Source: an uncultured Clostridia bacterium
Lineage (GTDB): Bacteria; Bacillota; Clostridia; Oscillospirales; Oscillospiraceae
Direction of reading: 5' to 3'
Length of the DNA: 64,000 nt
NCBI GenBank assembly: GCA_946061515.1
Contig: CAMGRL010000004.1
Coordinates: 1 to 64,000 of the forward strand
Notes under the pieces: model-generated
The model's database searches: none
What the model saw: only the letters and a program-made list of their open reading frames with translations
What the model was told of the DNA's origin: nothing
Program-made: the position numbers and the translations under genes
In this document: positions 1 through 9,514 of the stretch, one piece after another
Layout: each line of letters begins with the position of its first letter
Position numbering within the stretch: the stretch's first letter is position 1

Positions 1-2
1 TG

Positions 3-1007
3 AAGCTGGGCGATGAGGCCACGGTTTCCGTCTGCACGGTCCGCCGGGCCGCCGTGGCCCGCGCCCACAGCGCCACCCACCTGCTCCAGCGGGCCCTGCG
101 GGACGTTCTGGGCGACCATGTGCACCAGGCCGGATCTCTGGTGGAGCCGGACTTCCTGCGCTTTGACTTTACCCACTTCTCCGCCGTCACTCCCGAGCAG
201 CTGAAACAGGTGGAGGACATGGTCAACGAGGCCATTCTCACAGGTTTCGATGTAGACATCAGGGAAATGCCCATTGCCGAGGCGAAGAGCTGCGGCGCAA
301 CCGCCCTCTTCGGCGAGAAATACGGCGATATCGTCCGCGTGGTGAACATGGGCGGCTACAGCATCGAGCTTTGCGGCGGTACCCACCTGAACAACACCGC
401 AAAGGCAGGTGCTTTCCACATCGTGTCCGAGGGTTCCGTTGCCTCCGGTGTGCGCCGGATCGAGGCCACCACCGGTCTGGAGACCGTGAAGGCCCTGCAT
501 AAGAGCATTGAGTCCCTTGAAAATGTGGCGGCTCTCTTCAAGTCCAGCAGCAGCGACGTGCTGAGCCGTGTGGAGCAGCAGGCGGCCGAGCTGAAAGAGG
601 CTAAGCGCCAGATCGAGCAGTTCAAGGCCAAGGAATCCGCCGGCGGCGCTGACAGTATGCTGAAAAACGCCAAAGATGTGGGCGGACTGCATGTGGTCAC
701 GGCAAAGCTGGACGGCTGCGACGCCAACGCTCTGCGCCAGCTGGGCGATGTGCTGAGAGACAAGGACTCCGCCGTTGTGGCCGTGGTCGCGGCAGTGAAC
801 GGGGAAAAGATCACCTTCCAGTGTGTCTGCGGCAAAGAGGCCGTGGCCAGGGGCGTCCGGGCCGGGGACATCATTAAAAACATCACCGCCATCGCCGGCG
901 GCAAGGGCGGCGGTAAGCCCGACTCTGCCATGGGCGGCGGCAACGATCTGAACAAGCTGAACGAGGCTCTCGCGGCTGTGGAGAACCTTGTGGCCGAAAA
1001 AATATAA
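3..1007 (+). CDS. alaS: alanyl-tRNA synthetase, C-terminal part (5' truncated by window edge)
   Basis: Charges tRNA-Ala with alanine and hydrolyses mischarged Ser/Gly-tRNA-Ala. The frame is open from base 3, so only the editing domain and C-Ala domain are present. The editing-site zinc motif HSATH occurs near the start and the second half, CGGTH, near nt 373, followed by the typical GVRRIEATTG segment. A coiled-coil-like stretch (nt 540-650) leads to a glycine-rich C-Ala domain with the GGKGGGKPD signature. It ends 11 bases before hinT, with the hinT ribosome binding site in between, so the two are probably co-transcribed. The family assignment is secure. Confidence 0.96.
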   Translation, partial: KLGDEATVSVCTVRRAAVARAHSATHLLQRALRDVLGDHVHQAGSLVEPDFLRFDFTHFSAVTPEQLKQVEDMVNEAILTGFDVDIREMPIAEAKSCGATALFGEKYGDIVRVVNMGGYSIELCGGTHLNNTAKAGAFHIVSEGSVASGVRRIEATTGLETVKALHKSIESLENVAALFKSSSSDVLSRVEQQAAELKEAKRQIEQFKAKESAGGADSMLKNAKDVGGLHVVTAKLDGCDANALRQLGDVLRDKDSAVVAVVAAVNGEKITFQCVCGKEAVARGVRAGDIIKNITAIAGGKGGGKPDSAMGGGNDLNKLNEALAAVENLVAEKI

Positions 1008-1018
1008 GGAGGATCACA

Positions 1019-1363
1019 ATGGCAAACGATTGTCTGTTCTGTAAAATCATTGCCGGGGAAATCCCCAGCAATAAGGTCTATGAGGACGAGTATGTTCTGG
1101 CCTTCCGGGATATCGCGCCCCAGGCCCCTGTGCACATTCTTGTGGTGCCCAAGGAGCACATCTGCTGCGCCAATGCTGTGGACGAGAGCAATTCTGCCTG
1201 CGTTGCCAAGTGCTTTGAGGCGATTGCCAAAATCGCAAAGGCTGAGGGGCTGGATAACGGCTACCGGGTCATCAACAACTGCGGCGCCGACGGCGGCCAG
1301 ACCGTGATGCACCTGCATTTCCACATTATCGGCGGCATGAAGCTGTCTGAAAAAGTAGTCTGA
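1019..1363 (+). CDS. hinT: HIT family nucleotide hydrolase (HinT-like)
   Basis: Cytosolic histidine-triad protein of 114 aa, expected to hydrolyse purine nucleoside phosphoramidates such as acyl- or aminoacyl-AMP adducts. The N-terminus CLFCKIIAGEIPS is the standard HIT opening (the Cys pair can bind zinc), and the catalytic triad HLHFH lies at residues 98-102 followed by IIGG. The ATG at 1019 is preceded by AAGGAGGATCACA, a strong ribosome binding site. It follows alaS closely. HinT enzymes act on aminoacyl-adenylates, so the pairing makes sense, although that link is inference. A hairpin terminator follows at 1376. Confidence 0.95.
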   Translation: MANDCLFCKIIAGEIPSNKVYEDEYVLAFRDIAPQAPVHILVVPKEHICCANAVDESNSACVAKCFEAIAKIAKAEGLDNGYRVINNCGADGGQTVMHLHFHIIGGMKLSEKVV

Positions 1364-1375
1364 TCGTCAATGGAT

Positions 1376-1414
1376 GCTGCCGCGAAAGTGAATGCTTTTG
1401 CGGCAGCGTGTTTT
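1376..1414 (+). terminator. rho-independent terminator after hinT
   Basis: GCTGCCGCGAAAG pairs with CTTTTGCGGCAGC across a short loop and is followed by GTGTTTT. It overlaps the first in-frame ATG (1392) of the downstream comEC frame, which argues that comEC starts later, at 1422. Confidence 0.75.
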
Positions 1415-1421
1415 ACTGCCT

Positions 1422-3683
1422 ATGAGAAAGCTTGCCATAGCGGCCCTGTCTTTCTCGGCCGCCGTATTTGCTGCAAACTACATATTTGGCATAATACACT
1501 GTCCCATATTGGCGGCGCTGTTCCTGATTTTGGGCGCGTCGCTCCTTTTGCTGCGCAGAAAGTGGCTGAGAGGCGTCATTATCTGCCTGTTTTCTCTTGC
1601 GGCGGGTCTGGGCTGCTTTGGTCTGCACTATCTCTTCACCTCCGCGCCTGCACACGCCCTGGAAGGCCAGACATTGCAGCTGAGCGCCACGGTACAGACC
1701 TACCCCAAACAGTACGAACATTTCAGCTCCGTGGAGATCAAGCTCAATGACAGTCCCTGTCTGCGCGTTCTCCTGTATGACCGGATCGGCAGTCTGGACG
1801 GTCTGGAGCCGGGCAATGTCATCTCCGGTGCGTTTAAGCTGTCTTCCGCCGACGTGCGCTACGGCGAAAGCTATGACTACTATAACGCGAAGGATATCTA
1901 TCTCATTGCCAACACCACCGGGGAGCTCAGTGTCTCGGTGGAAAAGAAATTCAGCCTTTCTTTCCTGGCCGCAAAGCTGAACCGGTATCTTTCCTTAAAG
2001 GCGGATGAAATATTTCCCGCGGATACGGCACACTTTATGAAATCCATGCTGCTGGGGGACAGGACAGACCTGTATCAGGATGAGGCGCTGTACAGCGCCC
2101 TGAAACATTCGGGCATCAGCCATATCGTGGCGGTGTCCGGCCTGCATGTGGCCTTCCTGGTAGGCCTGATCCAGATGTTTCTGGGCGTCAGCCCCAAAAG
2201 CTCGGTTCTCTGCCTTATCCTCGTCTGGTGCTTTATCCTGATGACCGGCGCGCCGCCCTCGGCGATCCGGGCGGGGATCATGCAGACCTTTCTGCTGCTT
2301 GCGCCGCTTCTGAAACGGGAAAACGACAGCGCCACTTCACTTTCAGCGGCTCTGGCGCTGATTTTGCTGGTCAATCCCTACGCGGCGGCGGATGTGGGGC
2401 TTCAGCTTTCCTTCGCGGCCATGGCCGGTGTGCTGCTCCTGGGCGGACGGATCAGAAACCTGCTGGTCAGCAAACCGCCGAAGGGGCTTTTGGGCCGCAT
2501 TCTGCTCTATCCGGTCAATATTCTCGCCGGGTCCGCGGCGGTGATGGTGTTCACGGTGCCCTTGACGGCGCTGCATTTCGGTACCGTCTCTGTTATGGCC
2601 CCGCTGACCAACATCTTTGTGATGTGGTCGGTCTCCCTTTGCTTCGGCGGCGGCTTTATCGCCTGTGCCGCATCGCTGGTCTATCTGCCGCTGGGCCGTA
2701 TTCTGGCCTGGCTGGTCTCCTGGCTGGCCCGGTACATTTTTGCCTGCGCAAGGCTTGTGGATTCTCTGCGCTTATCCTCTTTGTATCTGGATGACAGGCT
2801 GATGGCGGGGTGGATCGTTCTGGTCTACCTGCTGTTTTTCCTTGGTCTGCGGGCCAGGGCGTCAAAGCTTTTTCGGCTGGGGCTTCCCACGGCCCTGGCG
2901 GTATTGACCCTCTGCCTTGCGTTGTGGATGACAAACGCCTATTACCTTTCCGCCGAGGGCTATATCACCGTTCTGGATGTGGGGCAGGGGCAGTGCATCA
3001 CCGTGTTTTCTGGAGAGAATACCGTAATGATCGACTGCGGCTCCATTTACAGCACGGATAACGCCGGGGACAGGGCCGGGGCTTATCTCGCCTCCTGCGG
3101 CAGAAAGAGCGTGGATCTGCTGCTGCTGACCCATCTTCACGCCGATCACGCCAACGGCGTGACCCGGCTGATGGCCATGATCCCGGTGAAAGCCATTGCC
3201 ATGCCCATCGACCCCAATGACGACGACGGGCAGCTGGAGGAGATTCTGGCCGCTGCGGAAAGGTACGAAACGGAGATTATATATATCAGCGAAAATACGG
3301 TCCGGAGTTTCGGCGGGATTGCCATGACGATGTATGAACCGAGCCGATCGGGCAAGGCCAATGAACGCTGCGTCATGGCCAAGGTGTCCATCGGGGATTA
3401 CGATATGCTGGTGACAGGGGACGGATCAAAGGAAGCAGAGGCGGAGCTGATTGAAAACAATGAAATCAGCAACCTGGAGCTGCTGATCGCCGGGCATCAT
3501 GGCTCGCGCTACTCCAGCGGCGGCGCGTTTCTGGAGAGCATCGGCGCGGACACGGCGGTGGTCAGCGTGGGCTACAATACCTATGGACACCCCACCAATG
3601 AAACACTTGAACGTCTGGCGGCTTACGGTTATACTATTTACCGAACGGACCTGAACGGAAATATCGAGATTTGTATCTCTTAG
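1422..3683 (+). CDS. comEC: DNA internalization protein ComEC/Rec2
   Basis: Polytopic membrane channel that passes single-stranded DNA into the cytosol during natural transformation. From ATG 1422 (MRKLAIAAL) it is about 753 aa. Order: two or three N-terminal membrane helices, an extracytoplasmic OB-like DUF4131 region, the ComEC membrane core (residues about 200-500, with the ISHIVAVSGLHVAFL signature), and a C-terminal metallo-beta-lactamase domain with THLHADH near residue 570 and GHHGSRYS further on. The earlier ATG at 1392 lies inside the hinT terminator hairpin and was not chosen; no strong ribosome binding site is visible for either. It overlaps the holA ribosome binding site, so comEC-holA-rnmV form an operon. 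Presence of the gene does not show that the cell is competent. Confidence 0.93.
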   Translation: MRKLAIAALSFSAAVFAANYIFGIIHCPILAALFLILGASLLLLRRKWLRGVIICLFSLAAGLGCFGLHYLFTSAPAHALEGQTLQLSATVQTYPKQYEHFSSVEIKLNDSPCLRVLLYDRIGSLDGLEPGNVISGAFKLSSADVRYGESYDYYNAKDIYLIANTTGELSVSVEKKFSLSFLAAKLNRYLSLKADEIFPADTAHFMKSMLLGDRTDLYQDEALYSALKHSGISHIVAVSGLHVAFLVGLIQMFLGVSPKSSVLCLILVWCFILMTGAPPSAIRAGIMQTFLLLAPLLKRENDSATSLSAALALILLVNPYAAADVGLQLSFAAMAGVLLLGGRIRNLLVSKPPKGLLGRILLYPVNILAGSAAVMVFTVPLTALHFGTVSVMAPLTNIFVMWSVSLCFGGGFIACAASLVYLPLGRILAWLVSWLARYIFACARLVDSLRLSSLYLDDRLMAGWIVLVYLLFFLGLRARASKLFRLGLPTALAVLTLCLALWMTNAYYLSAEGYITVLDVGQGQCITVFSGENTVMIDCGSIYSTDNAGDRAGAYLASCGRKSVDLLLLTHLHADHANGVTRLMAMIPVKAIAMPIDPNDDDGQLEEILAAAERYETEIIYISENTVRSFGGIAMTMYEPSRSGKANERCVMAKVSIGDYDMLVTGDGSKEAEAELIENNEISNLELLIAGHHGSRYSSGGAFLESIGADTAVVSVGYNTYGHPTNETLERLAAYGYTIYRTDLNGNIEICIS

Positions 3684-3691
3684 GAGGCCCC

Positions 3692-4735
3692 ATGGCAAGG
3701 AAAAAAGAAGAGGAAAAACTGAATTACAACGCGGAGCTTCGCCGGCTGAAACAGCAGGGACCGGAGCGCCTGTACCTGCTCTGGGGTCCGGAGGACTATC
3801 TGCGGGAGCAGTATCTGAGTCAGCTCAAAGCCCTCTGCCTTCCCGAAGGGGAGGACAGCTTCAGCTATAAGCGCATGGACGGCCCGGAGCTGGATTATAC
3901 CGAGCTTCAAAACGCCGTAGACGCCCTGCCTTTTCTCACAGAGCGCAGCTTCGTGGAGATCAGGGACGCGGATTTGAACAAGCTGGAGGAGCCGGAAAAG
4001 CTGGTCAAAATTCTTTCGGACATCCCGGATTACTGCACAGTGGCCTTTGTCCAGAACGCCCAGTTCGAGCCGGACGGCAGACTAAAGCTGACGAAAGTTT
4101 TGCGAAGCGAGGGTACGGAACTGAAATTCACCCAGGCTTCCCAGGGAATGCTGATCGACTGGATCATCCGCCGCTTTGCCGCGGCGGGCAAGGGTGTGGA
4201 GCTGGACGCGGCCCAGCGGCTCATTTTTATCAGCGGGGATCTGATGAGCAGACTCATCCCGGAGATCGAAAAGGTGGCGGCCTACGCCAAGGGAGACAAG
4301 GTGACCAAAGACGATGTGGAGGCCGTGGCAAACCACATCCCGGAGGCCGTGATCTTTGACATGACTGACTGCATCTCCCAGAAAAAATACAATATTGCCC
4401 TTTCTATCCTGGCGGAGCTTTTGGCGGACAAGAATAACCAGCCCATCCCCATGCTGGCCATGCTGGGCGTGCAGATGCGCAAGCTCTATGCCGCGAAGCT
4501 GGCTGTTGAAAAGCAGCTGGGGGCAAAGTATGTGATGGAGGTCTGCTCCATCAAGCAGGAGTTTATTGCCAACAGACTGATGTCCTCGGCAAGAGGCTTC
4601 ACCCTGCCCCAGCTGAAACGTGCGGTGGAGCTGTGTGCCGAGGCGGATTACCAAATGAAACGCAGCTCGTCGGACGACCGGGAGCTGCTGAAAGAGACGG
4701 TGCTGCGTATTGCCGCGGGAGAGGGAAATGCATAA
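3692..4735 (+). CDS. holA: DNA polymerase III delta subunit
   Basis: Clamp-loader subunit that opens the beta sliding clamp. From ATG 3692 (MARKKEEEK) it is 347 aa. The segment YLLWGPEDYLREQYL matches the degenerate P-loop start of HolA, and the middle and C-terminal regions carry the lid and collar-type helical domains. TAGGAGGCCCC immediately upstream is a perfect ribosome binding site and favours this start over the earlier in-frame codon at 3671. It follows comEC by 8 bases, the classic Firmicutes comEC-holA arrangement, and overlaps rnmV by 8 bases. Confidence 0.94.
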   Translation: MARKKEEEKLNYNAELRRLKQQGPERLYLLWGPEDYLREQYLSQLKALCLPEGEDSFSYKRMDGPELDYTELQNAVDALPFLTERSFVEIRDADLNKLEEPEKLVKILSDIPDYCTVAFVQNAQFEPDGRLKLTKVLRSEGTELKFTQASQGMLIDWIIRRFAAAGKGVELDAAQRLIFISGDLMSRLIPEIEKVAAYAKGDKVTKDDVEAVANHIPEAVIFDMTDCISQKKYNIALSILAELLADKNNQPIPMLAMLGVQMRKLYAAKLAVEKQLGAKYVMEVCSIKQEFIANRLMSSARGFTLPQLKRAVELCAEADYQMKRSSSDDRELLKETVLRIAAGEGNA

Positions 4736-5309
4736 GGTAAAAGAGGTCATCGTGGTGGAGGGACGCTATGACAAAAACGCCCTGAGCCAGGTGGTGGATG
4801 CGGTGATTATCGAGACCTCCGGCTTTGGCATTTTCAATAACACCCAAAAACAAAAGCTTCTCCGCACTATGGCGGAGAAGCGGGGGCTCATTGTGATGAC
4901 GGATTCAGACGGCGCGGGCTTTGTGATCCGGAATTTTATCAAGTCCTGCGTTGACCCGAAGCTGGTAAAGCAGGCCTATATCCCTGACATCTGCGGCAAG
5001 GAGCGCCGGAAGGCCCATGCCTCCAAGGAAGGCAAATTAGGCGTTGAGGGCATGCGGCCGAAGGTGCTGCTGGACGCCCTGATCCGCGCCGGGGCCACGT
5101 TGGACGGGGAAGAAGCGGAAGTCTCCGGCCCGCCCATTACCAAGGCGGACATGTATGCCCTGGGACTCAGCGGCCGGGAGGGGAGTGCCGCTCTTCGATC
5201 GGCCCTACTGAAAAAACTGGATTTGCCGGAGCATATGACGGCGGACGCCCTGCTGGATGTGCTGAACGCCCTGATGAGCCGGGAGGAGTTTTATACTGAT
5301 ATGCAATAG
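4728..5309 (+). CDS. rnmV: ribonuclease M5 (5S rRNA maturation, Toprim domain)
   Basis: Endonuclease that trims the 5S rRNA precursor, acting with ribosomal protein L18. The start ATG 4728 (MHKVKEVIVVEGRYD) lies inside the end of holA and is preceded by GGGAGAGGG. The Toprim metal site is clear: the VEGRYD glutamate near residue 10 and TDSDGAG near residue 58. Length 193 aa fits the family. Its stop codon and last residues (YTDMQ) are encoded within the left arm of a palindromic element (5293-5455), so the original C-terminus may have been rewritten. A DnaG-like primase fragment was considered but the length and C-terminal domain fit RNase M5. Confidence 0.92.
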   Translation: MHKVKEVIVVEGRYDKNALSQVVDAVIIETSGFGIFNNTQKQKLLRTMAEKRGLIVMTDSDGAGFVIRNFIKSCVDPKLVKQAYIPDICGKERRKAHASKEGKLGVEGMRPKVLLDALIRAGATLDGEEAEVSGPPITKADMYALGLSGREGSAALRSALLKKLDLPEHMTADALLDVLNALMSREEFYTDMQ

Positions 5310-5455
5310 AAATCAGACAATCTTTCCGGCCAAAATTGCGTCATCCTGCGTTGGCGGCTTTGCGCATATATCTCCATTATGTGCTGCAGCCGCCGCCTTG
5401 TCTGACACAATTTTGCCTCGAAAATCTTTATCTTCATCATATTGCATATCAGTAT
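5293..5455. repeat. palindromic MITE-like element, copy A
   Basis: An imperfect palindrome of 163 bp. The outer ends are perfect 16-bp inverted repeats (ATACTGATATGCAATA), and inner arms also pair (CAAAATTGCGTCA against TGACACAATTTTG). The tip is GCGCATATATCTCC then ATTATGTGC. It contains the stop codon of rnmV and abuts the stop codon of the convergent minus-strand ORF ending at 5455, so it occupies the space between two convergent 3' ends and could act as a bidirectional terminator. Its inner arm shares an AGACAAGGC-type block with copy C at 59399. Mobility is inferred from structure only. Confidence 0.7.
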
Positions 5456-5709
5456 TACCGCCTGCGGCTTTGAAGCTCCTCGGCAAAGACCGAGAGGATC
5501 AGACCGCCCAGAAGCAGACCCTGTGGCCCCTCATACAGGGCCATGGCGGTCATGTACTGTGCCCGCTGCATCATGGAGCCACCGCAGGACAAAAGCAGCA
5601 GAAATGAGCAAAACAGCATCACGCAGCTAAGCTGTATGCAGCGGATAAATATGTACCAGGCGGCGTCGCTCATACACAGCATCCGCCGCACAATATCCCG
5701 AAAGATCAT
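5455..5709 (-). CDS. small membrane protein, unrecognised
   Basis: An 84-aa ORF starting at ATG 5709 (MIFRDIVRRMLCMSD), with GAGGTG a few bases upstream on the minus strand. An in-frame ATG at 5766 exists but has no ribosome binding site. Two hydrophobic segments (IQLSCVMLFCSFLLLLSC and GLLLGGLILSVF) suggest an integral membrane protein. It is cysteine-rich in the first helix. It converges on rnmV with the palindromic element between them. I do not recognise a family. Coding status rests on the hydrophobic pattern, so it is tentative. Confidence 0.45.
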   Translation of the reverse strand: MIFRDIVRRMLCMSDAAWYIFIRCIQLSCVMLFCSFLLLLSCGGSMMQRAQYMTAMALYEGPQGLLLGGLILSVFAEELQSRRR

Positions 5710-5786
5710 AGAAAACACCTCGGAGAAAATTTTAGCGCTGAAAGCCCAATAAATCAACGAGCACATTTTTCCATGGGGAGGATTAT

Positions 5787-6272
5787 ATGTCTGACATCCT
5801 GTTCAAAACCGATGACTATGTATTCAGCTACCGTGCAGCCGGAATCTGTATACAAAACGGCATGGTGCTTTTGCAGAAACCGGCCAATGACGAGGGCTAC
5901 GCCTTTCCCGGGGGCCATTGCGCCCTGGGGGAGACCTGCGAAGAAACGCTGATCCGGGAATGGAAAGAGGAGACCGGCGCGGACATTTCTGTGGGCAAGC
6001 TGAAATGGGTCGGGGAAAACTTTTTCCCCTGGGGCGGCAGGACCTGTCACCAGATCTGCCTTTATTATGAGATCGAAATCAAGTCCGATAATATCCCGCT
6101 GTCCGGCAGCTTCAGGGCGAAAGAACATCTGGAGGGCCGGAATTTTGACCTGGATTTTATCTGGCTCCCGTTAAAGGAGGTCGGGAGCATCCAACTATAC
6201 CCCACAGACTGCGCTCAGCTGCTTTTAAATCCGGATAAGGGCGTACAGCATTTTGTGTACAGAGAAAACTGA
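5787..6272 (+). CDS. Nudix hydrolase
   Basis: Hydrolyses a nucleoside diphosphate linked to another moiety; the substrate cannot be read from sequence. The 161-aa protein has a complete Nudix box at about residues 43-64 (GHCALGETCEETLIREWKEE), with the metal-binding REWKEE core. GGGGAGGATTAT precedes the ATG. The N-terminus (FSYRAAGICIQNGMVLLQKP) is a typical Nudix beta strand. It stands alone between a possible membrane gene on the other strand and the tRNA-Arg locus. Confidence 0.93.
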   Translation: MSDILFKTDDYVFSYRAAGICIQNGMVLLQKPANDEGYAFPGGHCALGETCEETLIREWKEETGADISVGKLKWVGENFFPWGGRTCHQICLYYEIEIKSDNIPLSGSFRAKEHLEGRNFDLDFIWLPLKEVGSIQLYPTDCAQLLLNPDKGVQHFVYREN

Positions 6273-6356
6273 ACGCAGAATTGTAAACAGTTGATTAAAA
6301 GTACCTTTGAACCAATGACAAAGCGAAAAAGTCGTGTTAAAATAAAAAAGCTGCAT

Positions 6357-6390
6357 GACAAAAATGCCGCCGGGGAAAATCCCCGGCGGC
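6357..6390 (-). terminator. terminator of tRNA-Arg
   Basis: GCCGCCGGGG and CCCCGGCGGC form a perfect 10-bp stem with a 5-nt loop. Read on the minus strand it is followed by ATTTTTGTC. It lies one base after the tRNA 3' end, giving a monocistronic tRNA unit. Confidence 0.88.
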
Positions 6391-6391
6391 T

Positions 6392-6468
6392 TGGCACTCC
6401 CGGCGCGATTCGAACGCGCGACCTTCCGCTTAGGAGGCGGATGCTCTATCCTGCTGAGCTACGGAAGC
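6392..6468 (-). tRNA. tRNA-Arg (anticodon CCU)
   Basis: A 77-nt cloverleaf on the minus strand. Acceptor GCTTCCG pairs with CGGGAGT (G1-U72 and U4-G69 wobbles), D-arm GCTC/GAGC, anticodon stem TCCGC/GCGGA with loop CTCCTAA giving anticodon CCU (codon AGG), T-arm GCGCG/CGCGC with TTCGAAT loop, discriminator G and an encoded CCA. A consensus promoter (6521-6493) lies upstream and a strong terminator directly downstream. Confidence 0.96.
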
Positions 6469-6492
6469 ATGTACTTTTTGAACAGCTTAGAC

Positions 6493-6521
6493 ATTTTAAC
6501 GCACAAATGGGTTTATGTCAA
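6493..6521 (-). promoter_or_regulatory. sigma-A type promoter for tRNA-Arg
   Basis: On the minus strand, TTGACA (6521-6516) and TAAAAT (6498-6493) are separated by exactly 17 bases. The -10 lies about 25 bases before the tRNA 5' end. A perfect -35 fits a stable RNA gene. Confidence 0.85.
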
Positions 6522-6548
6522 TAAATACTTGGTCTGGAAGGGAACAGA

Positions 6549-9467
6549 ATGCTGAAACTCAAGAATATCAGAAAAGACTACCTCTCCGGGGATTCCACGG
6601 TACACGCGCTGAAGGGCGTCGATCTGGAATTCCGGGAGAGTGAATTTGTGGCCATACTGGGCCATTCCGGCTGCGGCAAGACAACGCTTTTGAACATCAT
6701 CGGCGGCCTTGACCAGTATACCTCAGGGGATCTGGTGATCAACGGCAAGTCTACAAAGAATTTTACGGACGGCGACTGGGATACCTACCGCAACCACTCC
6801 ATTGGCTTCGTTTTTCAGTCCTATAACCTGATCCCTCACCAGACCGTGCTTGCCAACGTGGAACTGGCCCTGACCCTCTCCGGCGTGGCTCCGGCGGAGC
6901 GGAAGGCCAGAGCCAGGGAGGCTCTGGAAAAGGTGGGCCTGGGGGATCAGCTGAACAAAAAGCCCAACCAGATGTCCGGCGGCCAGATGCAGCGCGTGGC
7001 CATTGCCCGCGCCCTGGTGAACGACCCGGATATCCTTCTGGCCGACGAGCCTACCGGCGCCCTGGACTCCGACACCTCCGTGCAGATCATGGAGATCCTC
7101 AAGGAGATATCCAGGGACAAGCTCATCATCATGGTCACCCACAACCCGGAGCTGGCCGACAGCTATGCCAGCCGCATCATCCGCCTGCATGACGGCGAGA
7201 TCGTGGGGGACAGCGATCCCTTTCACACTGAGGAGACGGAGCAGGCCCCCGGGAGCCTGGGCAAAAAGCCGGCCATGAGCTTTCTCACCGCCCTGTCCCT
7301 CTCTACCAACAATCTTCTGACCAAGAAGGCCCGGACTATACTTACGGCCTTTGCCGGGAGCATCGGCATTATCGGCATCGCCCTCATTATGTCCCTGTCC
7401 AACGGCATACAAAATTACATCGACAAGGTGCAGGAGGACACCCTCTCCAGCTACCCCATCACCATCCAGGCCGAGAGCATGGATATGACCGGGCTGATGA
7501 GCTCACTGATGGGCGTCCACGCTCAGGCCGCGACCCAGCAGCACGAAAAGGACGCAGTGTACTCCAGCACAGTCATGTATGACATGATGAACTCCATGCT
7601 GTCCGCGGAAAAGGAGACCAACAATCTCAAAGCCTTCAAGGCCTATATCGAGGACGAAAGCAGCGAAATAAACCAGTACATCAGTTCTGTTCAGTATTCC
7701 TATGACCTGGACATGAATATCTTTGCCCAGGATGTGGACGGAAATATCGTCAAGACCGATGTTATTGAGCTTCTGCAGAACACCATGAGTGCTACCTACG
7801 GCGGGGATTACAGTAAATTCTTTGCCACCTACGGACAGGCCTATGCCGCCATGGACGTCTGGGAGGAAATGCTGCCCGGCGAGGATGGCCAGCCGGTAAA
7901 CCCCTTGCTGAAGGAGCAGTATGATCTGCTGTACGGCGCATGGCCGGAGAAATACGATGAGGTCGTGCTGGTGGTAAACGACAATAACGAGATCTCCGAC
8001 CTGGTCCTCTACGCTTTGGGCCTGAAATCCAACAGCAGCATTGCCGATGATATGCAGTCCTTTATGAATCAGGAGACGGTGAATGCCAAGGCGGAGAGCT
8101 GGAGCTATGAAGAGATCTGCGATATGAGCTTCCGCTACATTTTCCCCGCCGATCAGTATCAGCTTGACGAGGAGAGCGGGGAGTATATCAATCTGGCGGA
8201 TGAGGAGCTGGGCCTGCGCACGTTGTACAATAACGGCCTGGAAATAAAGATCGTGGGCATTATCCGCCAAAACAGCGACTCCGTCTCCGGCATGATGAGC
8301 GGCGCTATCGGCTATACCCACGACCTGGTGGAGTATGTGGTGCATCAGGCGGAGACAAAGGAGCTGGTAAAGCGCCAGCTTGAGGACCCTGAGCATGAGG
8401 TATTCACCGGCCTGCCCTTCCTTGACCGGGAGGACGAGGCCCTGACTCACAGCCGAAAGGCCCAGGCGGCCAGAGACTATATCGACGATGCTGACGCAGA
8501 GCAGCTTGCGGACATCTATGTGGAATACATGTGCAATCCCACCGATGAGTATGTCCAGGAGCTGGTGGATGAGCAGCTGGAGAGCACCAGCAGGAGCGAT
8601 ATTGAGAAAATGGTGCTGGATTACTATCCGGAGTATGGCTCCATGCTGGGGCAGATGGATGACGAGACCCTGTTTGACTATGTGGGCCAGATGATCGGCC
8701 AGCAGGTGAAGGAGCAGTACGCCGTCCAGATGTCCCAGCTCTACCGGAATCTGACGGACGAGCAGCTGGCGGAGGAGTTCGGCCTGCTTGTGCTGGAAGA
8801 GGACGACTATCTCTGGATCTATGAAAACGCCATGCCGCCGGTCTTTTCCGAGAGCAGCTATAAAGACACCATGAAAAAGCTGGGCTATGTGGACCTGGAA
8901 AGCCCCAGCACCATCAATATTTACGCCTCCACCTTTGAGGACAAGGACATGGTGGCCGGGGCCATAGAGCACTACAACGACAAGGTGTCTGACGAGGACC
9001 AGATCAGCTATACCGATGTGGTGGCCATGCTGATGAGCTCCATCACCACCATCATCAATGTCATCAGCTATGTGCTGATCGCCTTTGTGGCCATCTCTCT
9101 GGTGGTGTCCTCCATTATGATCGGCATCATCACCTATATCAGCGTCCTGGAGCGCACAAAGGAGATCGGTATTCTCCGCGCCATCGGCGCGTCTAAGAAG
9201 GACGTGTCCCGGGTGTTCAACGCCGAGACGCTGATTATCGGCTTTTCCGCCGGCGCGATCGGTATACTGATGACCTTGCTTTTGAATATCCCCATCAACA
9301 TGATCGTCCACGACCTGACGGACATCTATTCCCTCAACGCGGCGCTGACATGGAAGGGCGCTGTGGGTCTGGTGATCATCAGCATGGTCCTCACCTTTGT
9401 GGCCGGCCTGATCCCCTCAGGCATCGCCGCCAAGAAAGACCCGGTAGAGGCCCTGAGAACAGAATAA
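6549..9467 (+). CDS. ABC transporter, fused ATPase and FtsX/MacB-type permease
   Basis: A 972-aa fusion. Residues 1-225 form a LolD/MacB-like ATPase: Walker [10 protein letters not shown] (38-46), Q-loop, signature MSGGQMQR (about 143), Walker [13 protein letters not shown], and an H-loop MVTHN. A first transmembrane helix follows near residues 260-280 ([14 protein letters not shown]). A very large extracytoplasmic region of over 500 residues comes next, then three C-terminal helices of the FtsX domain ending [18 protein letters not shown] and [12 protein letters not shown]. Such proteins export or extract peptides or lipids mechanically; the substrate is unknown. GGAAGGGAACAG precedes the ATG. 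No two-component partner lies adjacent, so it is not obviously a bacitracin-type resistance module. Confidence 0.92.
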   Translation: MLKLKNIRKDYLSGDSTVHALKGVDLEFRESEFVAILGHSGCGKTTLLNIIGGLDQYTSGDLVINGKSTKNFTDGDWDTYRNHSIGFVFQSYNLIPHQTVLANVELALTLSGVAPAERKARAREALEKVGLGDQLNKKPNQMSGGQMQRVAIARALVNDPDILLADEPTGALDSDTSVQIMEILKEISRDKLIIMVTHNPELADSYASRIIRLHDGEIVGDSDPFHTEETEQAPGSLGKKPAMSFLTALSLSTNNLLTKKARTILTAFAGSIGIIGIALIMSLSNGIQNYIDKVQEDTLSSYPITIQAESMDMTGLMSSLMGVHAQAATQQHEKDAVYSSTVMYDMMNSMLSAEKETNNLKAFKAYIEDESSEINQYISSVQYSYDLDMNIFAQDVDGNIVKTDVIELLQNTMSATYGGDYSKFFATYGQAYAAMDVWEEMLPGEDGQPVNPLLKEQYDLLYGAWPEKYDEVVLVVNDNNEISDLVLYALGLKSNSSIADDMQSFMNQETVNAKAESWSYEEICDMSFRYIFPADQYQLDEESGEYINLADEELGLRTLYNNGLEIKIVGIIRQNSDSVSGMMSGAIGYTHDLVEYVVHQAETKELVKRQLEDPEHEVFTGLPFLDREDEALTHSRKAQAARDYIDDADAEQLADIYVEYMCNPTDEYVQELVDEQLESTSRSDIEKMVLDYYPEYGSMLGQMDDETLFDYVGQMIGQQVKEQYAVQMSQLYRNLTDEQLAEEFGLLVLEEDDYLWIYENAMPPVFSESSYKDTMKKLGYVDLESPSTINIYASTFEDKDMVAGAIEHYNDKVSDEDQISYTDVVAMLMSSITTIINVISYVLIAFVAISLVVSSIMIGIITYISVLERTKEIGILRAIGASKKDVSRVFNAETLIIGFSAGAIGILMTLLLNIPINMIVHDLTDIYSLNAALTWKGAVGLVIISMVLTFVAGLIPSGIAAKKDPVEALRTE

Positions 9468-9480
9468 AGCGAATAATGGT

Positions 9481-9513
9481 AAAAGCTCCGCCGTTTTTTC
9501 GGCGGAGCTTTTG
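9481..9513. terminator. bidirectional terminator
   Basis: AAAAGCTCCGCCG and CGGCGGAGCTTTT form a perfect stem with a T-rich loop and terminal A/T tracts on both sides. It serves the ABC fusion (plus) and the convergent hypA-like gene ending at 9515 (minus). Confidence 0.9.
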
Positions 9514-9514
9514 G

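Noticed and set aside
7503..9311. A 602-codon minus-strand frame opposite the ABC fusion.
   Set aside because: Antisense shadow; His/Gly/Leu-rich translation without family signatures.
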